Positions 1 through 7,644 of a DNA stretch of 29,901 nt are shown here, in pieces. Position 1 is the first letter of the stretch. Every line of letters begins with the position of its first letter. Source of the DNA: CAZCZZ01 sp964503335 (GTDB lineage: Bacteria > Verrucomicrobiota > Kiritimatiellia > CAIVKH01); assembly GCA_964503335.1 (NCBI GenBank), contig CAZCZZ010000052.1:1-29901 (forward strand). The letters are read 5' to 3'. Both the position numbers and the translations under genes were made by a program. The notes under the pieces are model-generated. The model searched no databases, was not told where the DNA came from, and was given only the letters and a program-made list of their open reading frames with translations.

Positions 1-3000
1 CGACCGCACGTATGTCGAGCCCATCACGCCCGAAGCCGTGATCAAGATCATTGAGATCGAGCGGCCCGACGCCCTCCTTCCCACCCTCGGCGGCCAGACG
101 GCGCTGAATACGGCACTCGAAGTGGCCGCCACCGGGGCGCTCGAGAAGTACGGCGTGGAGTTGATCGGCGCGAAGGTGGACGTCATCAAGCGCGCGGAGG
201 ATCGCATTCTGTTCAAGGAAGCGATGAAGGACGCACAGGTCGAATGCCTGCGCAGCAAGATGGTGGACAATCTTGACGACGCGGTGAAGGTCGCGACCGA
301 GATGGGTTTCCCGATCATCATCCGCCCGAGCTTCACGCTCGGCGGCACGGGTGGCGGCACCGCGTTCAACATGGAAGAGCTCAAGCGCATCGCCTACGGC
401 GGCTTGAAGGCCAGTTTGAACCACACGGTATTGCTCGAAGAATCCATCCTCGGCTGGAAGGAATTCGAGCTCGAGGTCATGCGCGACCGCAAGGACAACT
501 GTGTCATCGTCTGCTCGATCGAGAACGTGGACCCGATGGGCATTCACACCGGCGACAGCGTAACGGTAGCACCGGTCCAGACTCTAACCGACCGCGAGTA
601 CCAGTTGATGCGCGATGCGGCGATCCGCGTGATGCGTGTCATCGGTGTCGAAACAGGTGGATCGAATGTGCAATTCGCCCTGAATCCGCAGACGGGTCGC
701 ATGGTCGTGATCGAAATGAATCCCCGCGTGTCCCGCAGCTCCGCGCTCGCATCGAAGGCGACCGGATTCCCCATCGCCAAGATCGCGGCCAAGCTCGCCG
801 TGGGCTACACGCTGGACGAGATACCGAATGACATCACGCGTGAAACACCTGCGTGCTTTGAGCCGACGCTGGATTACTGCGTGGTGAAGTTCCCCCGCTT
901 TGCGTTCGAGAAGTTCCCGGGCTCCGAAGCGATCCTCGGCGTCAGCATGAAGTCCGTCGGCGAAACCATGGCGATTGGCACAAACTTCAAGGAAGCCTAC
1001 CAGAAGGCGCTGCGCGGACTCGAAGTCGGCATCGACGGCTATGACCTCAAGGTCGAGGCGAAGGTGGCGTCCGTGGAGGACGTGGAAGGCGAGTTGCGGA
1101 AGCATCGCGCCGACCGTCACTTCCTCATCAAGCGCGCGCTGAAGATGGGCTTGTCGGTCGAGCGCATTGCAGAGCTGACCCACTTCGATCCGTGGTTCCT
1201 CGACAACTTCGCGGAGATCGTCGAAATGGAGCGGGCAATTCTTTCACATCCCGCACATCAGGAGATTCCGGACGACCTGCTTCGCGAGGCGAAGCGCATC
1301 GGCTTCTCGGACCGGCAGATCGCGGCCCTTCGCGGCTCCAAAGATTCCGAGGTGCGCGCCCACCGCAAGAGCATCGGCCTCAAGCCGGTCTATCGCCTCG
1401 TCGACACCTGCGCCGGCGAATTCGAAGCCTACACGCCCTACTTCTACTCCAGCTACCAGACGCTCGATCAGTCCCGCGTCACGGACAAGAAGAAGGTCAT
1501 CATCTTGAGCAGCGGCCCGAACCGTATCGGCCAAGGCATCGAGTTCGACTACTGCTGCGTGCACACCGTGATGGCGCTGCGCGAAATGGGCTACGAAGCG
1601 ATCATGGTTAACAGCAACCCCGAGACCGTGTCCACGGACTACGACACGTCCGACAAGCTGTACTTCGAGCCGCTCACGTTCGAAGACGTGATGAACATTT
1701 ATGAGAACGAAAAGCCGCTCGGCGTGATCGTGCAGATGGGTGGCCAGACACCACTCAGCCTCGCCGTGCCGCTAATGCATGCGGGCTGCAAGATTCTCGG
1801 CACCTCGCCGGACAGTATCGACATCGCGGAAGACCGCAAGCGTTGCCGCGACTTGCTGAACCACCTAGGCCTGCGCCAGCCCGAAAGCGATACGGTCACG
1901 TCCGTGCAGGAAGCGGCGGTTGCCGCACATCGCATCGGCTATCCCGTCATGATCCGCCCGTCCTACGTGCTCGGCGGCCGCGCGATGATGGTGGCCTATG
2001 GCGACCACGAACTCGGTCCCTACGTGGAGGCCGCCTTTGCCGCCAGCCCCGGCTTCCCGGTGCTGATCGATCGCTATCTTGAACGCGCGACGGAAGTGGA
2101 CGTCGACATGCTGTGCGACGGCAAGGACACCTATGTCGGCGGCGTGATGCAGCACATTGAAGTGGCCGGTATTCACTCCGGCGATAGCGCCTGCGCCACC
2201 CCGCCCCACACGCTGCCGAAAGCGATTGTAGAAGAGATCAAGACGGCCTGCCGCAAGATGGCGCTCGCGCTGGATGTGCGGGGCCTGATGAATGTGCAGA
2301 TGGCGGTGAAGGATGGACAGATCTACGTCATCGAGATCAATCCGCGCGCTTCACGCACAGTACCGTACGTCAGCAAAGCGACGGGCGTCCCTCTGGCCAA
2401 GATGGCGGCTCGCATCGCGATGGGCCAGACGCTGAAGGAACTCGGGCTCACGAAGGAACCCGCCGACATGCCGTGGTGCGCGGTCAAGGAGGCCGTCCTG
2501 CCCTTCAATCGCTTCCCCGGCGTCGATCCCCTGCTCGGTCCGGAAATGAAGTCCACCGGCGAAGTCATGGGCATTGATGCGACGTTTGAAGCCGCCTATT
2601 GGAAGAGCCAGATCGCCGCCGGCCAGAAGCTGCCGTCGAAAGGAGCTGTATTCCTCAGCGCCCGCGATTCAGACAAGGGCTGGATGACCGAGGTTGGTCG
2701 TGAACTTTCCAAGCTGGGCTTCAGCCTCGTCGCCACGGGCGGCACGGCGCACGCGCTGGAAGAAGCAGGCGTCCATGCGCAGGTTGTGAAGAAGTTGGTT
2801 GATGGCACCCCGAACGTGCTCGACCTCATGAAGCAGAGCGGCATCCAGATGGTGATCAACACACCGAGCAGCCTCGTGGCCCGCGCCGACGAGATCAAGA
2901 TCCGCACTGAAGCCATCAGCCGCGGCATCCCGATCGTCACCACCGAGGACGGCGCCCACTCCACCGTCAACGCCATCCGCCACGTGCAGAAGCACGGCTG

Positions 3001-3034
3001 GACGGTGAAGGCGCTGCAGGATTATCGGGTCTAG
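1..3034 (+). CDS. carB: Carbamoyl-phosphate synthase large subunit, 5' end outside the window
   Basis: CarB makes carbamoyl phosphate from ammonia (delivered by the CarA glutaminase), bicarbonate and two ATP, feeding pyrimidine and arginine synthesis in the cytoplasm. The frame is open from base 2 with no start, and about 1010 residues are visible. Members of the family have about 1070, so roughly 65-70 N-terminal residues are missing. Domains in order are the rest of the first ATP-grasp half (LPTLGGQTALN, FTLGGTGGG, EMNPRVSRSSALASKATG), the helical oligomerisation region, the second ATP-grasp half (SSGPNRIGQGIEFDYCCVH, SYVLGGRAMM, EINPRASRTVPYVSKATG), and a C-terminal MGS-like allosteric domain over the last ~130 residues (LVATGGTA, INTPS). 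Both halves keep their ATP-grasp signatures, so the enzyme looks intact. carA is not in the window. The stop is TAG at 3032-3034. Confidence 0.97.
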   Translation, partial: DRTYVEPITPEAVIKIIEIERPDALLPTLGGQTALNTALEVAATGALEKYGVELIGAKVDVIKRAEDRILFKEAMKDAQVECLRSKMVDNLDDAVKVATEMGFPIIIRPSFTLGGTGGGTAFNMEELKRIAYGGLKASLNHTVLLEESILGWKEFELEVMRDRKDNCVIVCSIENVDPMGIHTGDSVTVAPVQTLTDREYQLMRDAAIRVMRVIGVETGGSNVQFALNPQTGRMVVIEMNPRVSRSSALASKATGFPIAKIAAKLAVGYTLDEIPNDITRETPACFEPTLDYCVVKFPRFAFEKFPGSEAILGVSMKSVGETMAIGTNFKEAYQKALRGLEVGIDGYDLKVEAKVASVEDVEGELRKHRADRHFLIKRALKMGLSVERIAELTHFDPWFLDNFAEIVEMERAILSHPAHQEIPDDLLREAKRIGFSDRQIAALRGSKDSEVRAHRKSIGLKPVYRLVDTCAGEFEAYTPYFYSSYQTLDQSRVTDKKKVIILSSGPNRIGQGIEFDYCCVHTVMALREMGYEAIMVNSNPETVSTDYDTSDKLYFEPLTFEDVMNIYENEKPLGVIVQMGGQTPLSLAVPLMHAGCKILGTSPDSIDIAEDRKRCRDLLNHLGLRQPESDTVTSVQEAAVAAHRIGYPVMIRPSYVLGGRAMMVAYGDHELGPYVEAAFAASPGFPVLIDRYLERATEVDVDMLCDGKDTYVGGVMQHIEVAGIHSGDSACATPPHTLPKAIVEEIKTACRKMALALDVRGLMNVQMAVKDGQIYVIEINPRASRTVPYVSKATGVPLAKMAARIAMGQTLKELGLTKEPADMPWCAVKEAVLPFNRFPGVDPLLGPEMKSTGEVMGIDATFEAAYWKSQIAAGQKLPSKGAVFLSARDSDKGWMTEVGRELSKLGFSLVATGGTAHALEEAGVHAQVVKKLVDGTPNVLDLMKQSGIQMVINTPSSLVARADEIKIRTEAISRGIPIVTTEDGAHSTVNAIRHVQKHGWTVKALQDYRV

Positions 3035-3061
3035 TTCAACTTCCGATTCAACAAGTCTTCA

Positions 3062-3110
3062 GGCGGGGTCGCTGACCCAGGTCCTCCGGTTTCACCGAGG
3101 CCGGCTACAG
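3062..3110. repeat. Palindromic interspersed repeat, copy 1 (left of vapBC)
   Basis: This stretch shares GGGGTCG..GACCC.GG.CCTCCGG and the end CCGGCTACAG with the element at 3879-3962. It lacks the left arm CTGTAGCCGG and the central part of the longer copy. It lies between the carB stop and the vapBC promoter. It resembles REP-type intergenic palindromes; no coding role is visible. Confidence 0.55.
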
Positions 3111-3124
3111 GCAGGAGATGCGGA

Positions 3125-3152
3125 TTGCCGTATTCCCGTATATCCGTATACT
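3125..3152 (+). promoter_or_regulatory. Candidate vapBC promoter with three 8-bp operator repeats, probably leaderless
   Basis: CCGTAT occurs three times in direct orientation at an exact 8-base period (3128-3133, 3136-3141, 3144-3149). The repeats overlap a plausible promoter: TTGCCG (3125-3130), a 16-base spacer, and TATACT (3147-3152). Initiation about 7 bases after TATACT would fall on the ATG at 3160, giving a leaderless antitoxin mRNA, which fits the lack of a ribosome binding site. Tandem sites under the promoter suit the cooperative autorepression known for ribbon-helix-helix VapB proteins. The repeats are seen directly; the promoter and operator roles are inferred. Confidence 0.5.
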
Positions 3153-3159
3153 GCCCCGC

Positions 3160-3426
3160 ATGAAGACAACGATCGAAATCCCGGAGCCGCTCTACAAGCG
3201 GGCAAAGATTCGGGCTGTGGAGCGGGGCGAATCCTTGCGGCAACTTGTGCTGGGTGCGCTGGAACACGAATTGGAATCCCCGGCCGAACAAGCCACCAAG
3301 AGCTTTGGTTCCCAGCGCAAGCTGACATCAACCTATGCCCTTTGCGAGAAGCGAGGGGAATACCGCGCCAAACCCGGCAAGAAGACCTTGTCGAAACTGA
3401 TTTCCGAGGAACGCGATGCGAGATGA
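3160..3426 (+). CDS. VapB-like ribbon-helix-helix antitoxin
   Basis: This 88-residue protein starts MKTTIEIPEPLYKRAKIRAV, a typical ribbon-helix-helix DNA-binding N-terminus (short beta strand TTIEIP, then two helices containing ERGESLRQLVLGALE). A basic, flexible C-terminal half follows (RKLTSTYALCEKRGEYR, KPGKKTLSKL) that would wrap the toxin. It should neutralise the neighbouring PIN-domain RNase and repress the shared promoter. A start at 3118 is also open, but it would translate through the promoter-like CCGTAT repeats and lose the family N-terminus, so 3160 is preferred. Its last 11 bases overlap the toxin gene, indicating translational coupling. Confidence 0.8.
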   Translation: MKTTIEIPEPLYKRAKIRAVERGESLRQLVLGALEHELESPAEQATKSFGSQRKLTSTYALCEKRGEYRAKPGKKTLSKLISEERDAR

Positions 3427-3862
3427 TGTTCTCTACTTCGACACAAGCTATTTGGCGATGCTGTACCTTGAAGATCCCGGATTTCAGCATGTGCGCGACC
3501 TGGCATCCCCGCTCCGCCAAGTCGTGTCGTCCTGGCATGCCCCGGCCGAATTGATTTCCGCGCTTCATCGGGCCTATCGAGAGCGACGTCTCGGCAAAGC
3601 CGCCTTTGTGGCAGTCCTCGACCAGATGGACACCGACTGCGCGGCCGGACTGTTCCATTGGATCAAGCCAGACGACAAAGCCATGCGACGCTTGATGCAA
3701 GTCTACCGCGAGGCAAACGACCGAGTGTATCTGCGGGCTGCCGATGCGATTCACCTGGCTACGGCGTCCGAAGCTGGATTCAGAGCAGTCTATTCGAGCG
3801 ACAACCGACTTCTCGAAGCGGCGACACTGTTTGGACTGCAAGGTCGAAACGTCCTGAAATAG
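3416..3862 (+). CDS. VapC-like PIN-domain ribonuclease toxin
   Basis: This 148-residue single-domain PIN protein is within the usual VapC length of 125-150. The acidic metal-binding residues of the PIN site are present: D9 (YFDTSYL), E45 (APAELISALHR), D110 (RAADAIHLATA) and D129 (YSSDNRLL). The toxin is therefore probably catalytically competent. VapC toxins are Mg-dependent endoribonucleases that cut tRNA or rRNA and arrest growth unless bound by VapB. The gene starts at ATG 3416 inside the antitoxin reading frame, with an 11-base overlap. The RNA target cannot be read from the sequence. Confidence 0.88.
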   Translation: MRDDVLYFDTSYLAMLYLEDPGFQHVRDLASPLRQVVSSWHAPAELISALHRAYRERRLGKAAFVAVLDQMDTDCAAGLFHWIKPDDKAMRRLMQVYREANDRVYLRAADAIHLATASEAGFRAVYSSDNRLLEAATLFGLQGRNVLK

Positions 3863-3878
3863 TTCGGCTCAAGCTCTT

Positions 3879-3962
3879 CTGTAGCCGGGGTCGTCGACCC
3901 CGGACCTCCGGCCTGATCACCCTTCGCCAGGTCTGCGGGGGACAAGCCGGGGCCGGCTACAG
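3879..3962. repeat. Palindromic interspersed repeat, copy 2 (right of vapBC)
   Basis: The element is bounded by inverted 10-base arms, CTGTAGCCGG (3879-3888) and CCGGCTACAG (3953-3962). Nested in its left half is a perfect hairpin, CCGGGGTCG-T-CGACCCCGG (3885-3903). It lies between the convergent vapC and GH31 genes, 17 bases after the vapC stop, so transcripts from either side could form the hairpin. There is no U-tract, so it is not a canonical intrinsic terminator. It is related to the shorter copy at 3062-3110. Confidence 0.6.
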
Positions 3963-3970
3963 TTAGCACG

Positions 3971-6073
3971 TCAAATCGCGATCTCTACTTCGACAACTTG
4001 ACCGCTTCCAGCCGTGACTTCCACCTCGACCACAATCCCTGCATGCGGGCCGGGGGATTGGCTGCGGCCTTTGAATACGATGGGGGGAATGGTTGAGGGT
4101 TCGATGGTTTTGGAGGCGCGGGGTTGGCCGTTTACGCGGCAACCGCGGATGGCCTGGCCGGCGCGGAGGTGGAAGCGGAGGAGCCAGTTGCGTTGTGATG
4201 GTGCTCCGGTCCATGAACCTTCGGGTTTGCCGATGGTGAGGTGGATTCTCTTCGCGTCCGATTCCAGCGTAAGAGGCGTCTTGAGATACACGCCCTTCTG
4301 ATAACCCTTGGTTTCGCCATCGTCTTCGTAGAGCGAACGGGTCTGGCGCTGTCCCGCCTCGGGATACGCTTCGACGGTGATGGTATCCCACGGTTTCTCG
4401 GCGGTGTGCAGCATGTCCGGGCCGAGAAGGACAAGTCCGCCGCGGCGGATGTGCATCGGGATTCGATTCGTCGGCGCATGCACGTGAAGGGTGCGCGGAC
4501 CCGTGAGCGTCTCGCCAGTCCACGCGTCCTCCCAATGTCCGGGCGGAATCCAAACCATCCGGCCAGCTTCCTGACCTCGCGGAGCCTGGCTCACGATGGG
4601 CGACACGAGGATGTCGTCGCCGAGCAGATGCTGGTCCGAGGCCTGGGCTTCCGGATGATCCGGCCATTCGAAAACGAGTTTCCGCACGAACGGCACGCCG
4701 TCCTCATACGTCCTGCGCGCCCCGGCGTAGAGCGTGGGCATGAGGCGGTAGCGCAGCTTCACGTAGTCGCGAATCGTGTCGGCTGCTTCCCGACCGAACA
4801 GCCAGGGATAGCGGAAAAGGCCGTCTCGACGCGTGCCATGCACGCGGGTGATCGGACAGAGGCAACCATACTGAAGATAGCGGACATACAACTCGTCGTC
4901 GGGTTGGCCGAAGTGACCACCAAGGTCGATGTTCACGTAGGGTTGCAGGCGTACGCCGTCGTTGATCGAATCGCGCAGCCCGTCGGCCAGCGTCTCGTAG
5001 GTGGATGCGATGTCGCCTGTCCACCAGATGGGATAGCGATGCGACGCCGGGTGCTCGGATCGCATGCTCATGATCATCGTGCGCTTTTCGGGGTCGAACG
5101 CGTTCGCGATGTCGAAGTAGAGCATCTGCCCCCAGACCGCGCGATCGATGCCCCAGGGGCCGTCGATGATCTGGACCCAGTTGAGGTCGTACCACCACGC
5201 ATCAACGCCTTGCTGCAGGAACTTCGTGAGGCCTTCGCTGCGGAACTTGAGCATCTTCGGTTCAAGCGGCTGCATGCCGTTCGGCTGGGGATGATCGTTG
5301 AATACGATGCGAGCGCTTCGTGCGTGGGCTTCGGTAAGGAACTTCTCCATGTCGGGGAAAAGTTTCATCTCCACGTCGTAGCCGCCTGATCCGCCGACGC
5401 GCCAATCCGTATCCACGACAAACACATCGAGCGGATAGTCACGCTTCCGGTGCTCGTCGATGATGTCGAGTGCTTCCTGCTGCGTGTAGGGATAGTAGAG
5501 GCTGTGCCAGTAGCCGAAGGCCCACTTCGGCGGCATGGGAACAGGGCCTGTTAGCTTGATGAAATCGCGACGCCACGCGGACAAGTCGCCGCCGTGCAGG
5601 AAGAGGTACACATCGGGCGAATCGTTCGTGAGGTCCCAACCGCTGACGTCCGGGTGCAGGGTATTGCCCTCGGGGGGCGGACAGGCTCCCCAAGGAGGCG
5701 GCACGATGCGGATCGAATCGGCCAACGCCCAGACGCGTCCGGGCTGTACCGGCGTCGGCAGCGCAGGGCGACCCGGCAACGCACCGTCAAGCCGCCAGAC
5801 AAAGTCACCTGACCCCGCTTCGCGGACCACGAGCTGTCGGAGGGAATTCGCGTCGCGCGGGATGATCACAACATGCTTGCCGCACGTGAGCGTTGTTTCG
5901 GTCGCGAGTTCTTCGACCTGTACTTCCGCGCCGGGGCCGCTGCGATCAACGACGAGAAACGTATTGCGATCCTCGAAGCCGTGGGGGCCCCGTTCCTCGA
6001 AGCGGATCAGCGTGGAAGAAAGCACGGAAACACGAATGTTCCCAAACACAAAAAGACGAGGTGTTGAATTCAC
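3971..6073 (-). CDS. Glycoside hydrolase family 31 (alpha-glucosidase/alpha-xylosidase type)
   Basis: This 700-residue retaining alpha-glycosidase has an N-terminal beta-sandwich (about 1-175), a (beta/alpha)8 barrel (about 180-480) and C-terminal beta domains including a DUF5110-like segment (LYEDDGETKGYQKGVYL). The GH31 nucleophile matches D296 in WWYDLNW and the acid/base D354 in WWTGDIAST; both are present. There is no signal peptide, so it should act in the cytoplasm on imported oligosaccharides. The exact substrate is not readable. The start is GTG at 6071-6073 with only a weak AGGA upstream. It lies 27 bases after pssA on the same strand and may be the last gene of the psd-pssA transcript, although its function is unrelated. 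Confidence 0.88.
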   Translation of the reverse strand: MNSTPRLFVFGNIRVSVLSSTLIRFEERGPHGFEDRNTFLVVDRSGPGAEVQVEELATETTLTCGKHVVIIPRDANSLRQLVVREAGSGDFVWRLDGALPGRPALPTPVQPGRVWALADSIRIVPPPWGACPPPEGNTLHPDVSGWDLTNDSPDVYLFLHGGDLSAWRRDFIKLTGPVPMPPKWAFGYWHSLYYPYTQQEALDIIDEHRKRDYPLDVFVVDTDWRVGGSGGYDVEMKLFPDMEKFLTEAHARSARIVFNDHPQPNGMQPLEPKMLKFRSEGLTKFLQQGVDAWWYDLNWVQIIDGPWGIDRAVWGQMLYFDIANAFDPEKRTMIMSMRSEHPASHRYPIWWTGDIASTYETLADGLRDSINDGVRLQPYVNIDLGGHFGQPDDELYVRYLQYGCLCPITRVHGTRRDGLFRYPWLFGREAADTIRDYVKLRYRLMPTLYAGARRTYEDGVPFVRKLVFEWPDHPEAQASDQHLLGDDILVSPIVSQAPRGQEAGRMVWIPPGHWEDAWTGETLTGPRTLHVHAPTNRIPMHIRRGGLVLLGPDMLHTAEKPWDTITVEAYPEAGQRQTRSLYEDDGETKGYQKGVYLKTPLTLESDAKRIHLTIGKPEGSWTGAPSQRNWLLRFHLRAGQAIRGCRVNGQPRASKTIEPSTIPPIVFKGRSQSPGPHAGIVVEVEVTAGSGQVVEVEIAI

Positions 6074-6100
6074 GGTCCTGACCGAATCGAAGTACGAGGA

Positions 6101-6865
6101 TTAGCTGTGGCGCACGGTGACGGGATGTTCTTCCTCGTCATCCTCATCGGTCGGTTCAAGCACGTCGCGGTGCTTGGGCATGAAGGGACTGATGAATGCG
6201 TAGAAGAACAGGTACGCGAGCATCGCGAAGGCGGCGGAGACGCCGACCTGCACCTTCAAGAAGAGGAGCATGACCATGACCGTGCCGCCGAAGAAGAGCA
6301 CGGGGGTCTTGCTGGGCTTCGAATAGCGGACGTTGGAGACCTGCAGGAAGAGCATGAACACGGAGCAGGTCCAGACCACGGCGGCCATCGGGCCGTCCGT
6401 GAGCGATATGAAGTCGCTCTGCAGAATCCCCGCCTGCGAGACGAAGATCGCCATCGCCAGCCAACTGGCGTTGGCCGTGATCGGAAGGCCGCAGAACCCA
6501 TGCTGACCGCGGAAGGGATCGGCCACGCGGAAGCGGGCCAGGCGAAGCGAGCCGGACATCATGGTAAGGCACACCAGCGCGACGCCCCAGGTGCCGAAGT
6601 CCTTCAAGGCTACCTGATAGGATAGGATCGCGGGAGCCACACCGTAGCCGATGATATCGACAAACGTATCCAGCTCAGCGCCGAATTTGGTGGTGCCCTT
6701 GAAGAGGCGGGCGACGTTGCCGTCGAAGCCGTCGAGAATGAGGCACAGCATGATCAGCTGGGCCGACTGGAGAAATTCACCGTTGATGGCGTTGAGGATG
6801 CTCAGCGCCGCTGCGGTCAGGGCCGCGAGCGTAAAGAGATTCGGTACGATTTTGCGCCATGTCAT
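6101..6865 (-). CDS. pssA: CDP-diacylglycerol--serine O-phosphatidyltransferase
   Basis: PssA makes phosphatidylserine from CDP-diacylglycerol and L-serine in the inner membrane. The full CDP-alcohol phosphatidyltransferase motif is present: D45-x2-D48-G49-x2-A52-R53-x8-G62-x3-D66-x3-D70. Several hydrophobic membrane segments follow (for example ILSYQVAL, WLAMAIFVSQAG, VMVMLLFLKV, AMLAYLFFYAFI). The ATG at 6865 (MTWRKIVPNLFTL) gives 254 residues and fits the family N-terminus; the frame is open further upstream but would overlap psd. The start lies two bases after the psd stop, so the genes are co-transcribed and probably translationally coupled. An acidic tail (EPTDEDDEEE) at the C-terminus is unusual. 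Confidence 0.93.
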   Translation of the reverse strand: MTWRKIVPNLFTLAALTAAALSILNAINGEFLQSAQLIMLCLILDGFDGNVARLFKGTTKFGAELDTFVDIIGYGVAPAILSYQVALKDFGTWGVALVCLTMMSGSLRLARFRVADPFRGQHGFCGLPITANASWLAMAIFVSQAGILQSDFISLTDGPMAAVVWTCSVFMLFLQVSNVRYSKPSKTPVLFFGGTVMVMLLFLKVQVGVSAAFAMLAYLFFYAFISPFMPKHRDVLEPTDEDDEEEHPVTVRHS

Positions 6866-6867
6866 GG

Positions 6868-7530
6868 TCAAACACCTTTTCCCTTGATACGGGCGACCAC
6901 TGTAATACCTGCGAAAACCCGGTCGCCCCGCTTCACCACCACATCGACATCCGCGGCGGGCAGATACAGATCGAGCCGCGACCCGAACTTCATGATACCA
7001 ATGCGGTCGCCCTGCCCCAGTTGCTGTCCTTCGTCCAGCCAATATACGACACGGCGAACAAGCGGGCCAACGATTTGTTTGACCAAGCAGCGGATCAGCG
7101 GGCCGTCAATATGGATGGAGCTGTGCTCGTTGAAGTCCGATGCTTCCTGCCGGATCGTGAGGAAGTGGCGGCCGGGTGTGTAACCGAGTTTCGTGACCTT
7201 GCCCGCGATCGGCGAACGGTTTACGTGGACGTCGAACGGCGTAAGGAACGTGCAAATGCGGACCACATCGACGCCGAGATATTTCGGGTCCTGGATCAGC
7301 TCGACCTGCCGGACCCATCCATCCGCTCCGGATACAATGACGTCCTTCTCCGGATGCGCAGGGCGGTCGGGGTCGCGGAAGAAATAGACCATGAACGCGA
7401 TGACGGCGATGCCCAAGGCAAGCACCACAGTACCAGCCGCCTCATGACCGGTTGCGTAGAGGGCGACGCCGGCTACCGCCAGCACCAAACCTACCGCAAG
7501 ATGAGACCACGCACCTTTAGCCAATCGCAT
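6868..7530 (-). CDS. psd: Phosphatidylserine decarboxylase, short type
   Basis: Psd decarboxylates phosphatidylserine to phosphatidylethanolamine, so with pssA this pair supplies the whole phosphatidylethanolamine branch. The 220-residue protein has two N-terminal hydrophobic segments (about 10-27 and 32-50). The soluble domain contains PFDVHVNRSPIAG and the self-cleavage site G183-S184 in IMKFGSRLDLYL; S184 would become the pyruvoyl group. The length matches the short, archaeal-like Psd class rather than the ~320-residue E. coli type. A TTG start at 7545 is possible, but ATG 7530 is preferred because a GGGG stretch lies just upstream. No clear promoter was found in 7531-7644. Confidence 0.93.
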   Translation of the reverse strand: MRLAKGAWSHLAVGLVLAVAGVALYATGHEAAGTVVLALGIAVIAFMVYFFRDPDRPAHPEKDVIVSGADGWVRQVELIQDPKYLGVDVVRICTFLTPFDVHVNRSPIAGKVTKLGYTPGRHFLTIRQEASDFNEHSSIHIDGPLIRCLVKQIVGPLVRRVVYWLDEGQQLGQGDRIGIMKFGSRLDLYLPAADVDVVVKRGDRVFAGITVVARIKGKGV

Positions 7531-7644
7531 AGTAGAACACCCCAAAAAGCGGCGAACGGTAGGTTATTCGGGGGGCAGGAGCAACAAGGATCGGCTGAAT
7601 TCTGCACAAACAACGAACCCCCAACATCTTACGCGCCGCTGATA

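Noticed and set aside
3118..3160. Upstream ATG start for the antitoxin at 3118
   Set aside because: It would translate through the promoter-like CCGTAT repeats and add 14 residues not expected in a ribbon-helix-helix N-terminus.
4241..5389. A 382-codon plus-strand open frame opposite the GH31 gene
   Set aside because: The GH31 catalytic motifs on the minus strand cover the same region; the antisense product has no known features.
6866..7042. Longer pssA start at 7042
   Set aside because: It would overlap psd by about 170 bases and add an Arg-rich, non-homologous leader before the clear MTWRKIVPN start.
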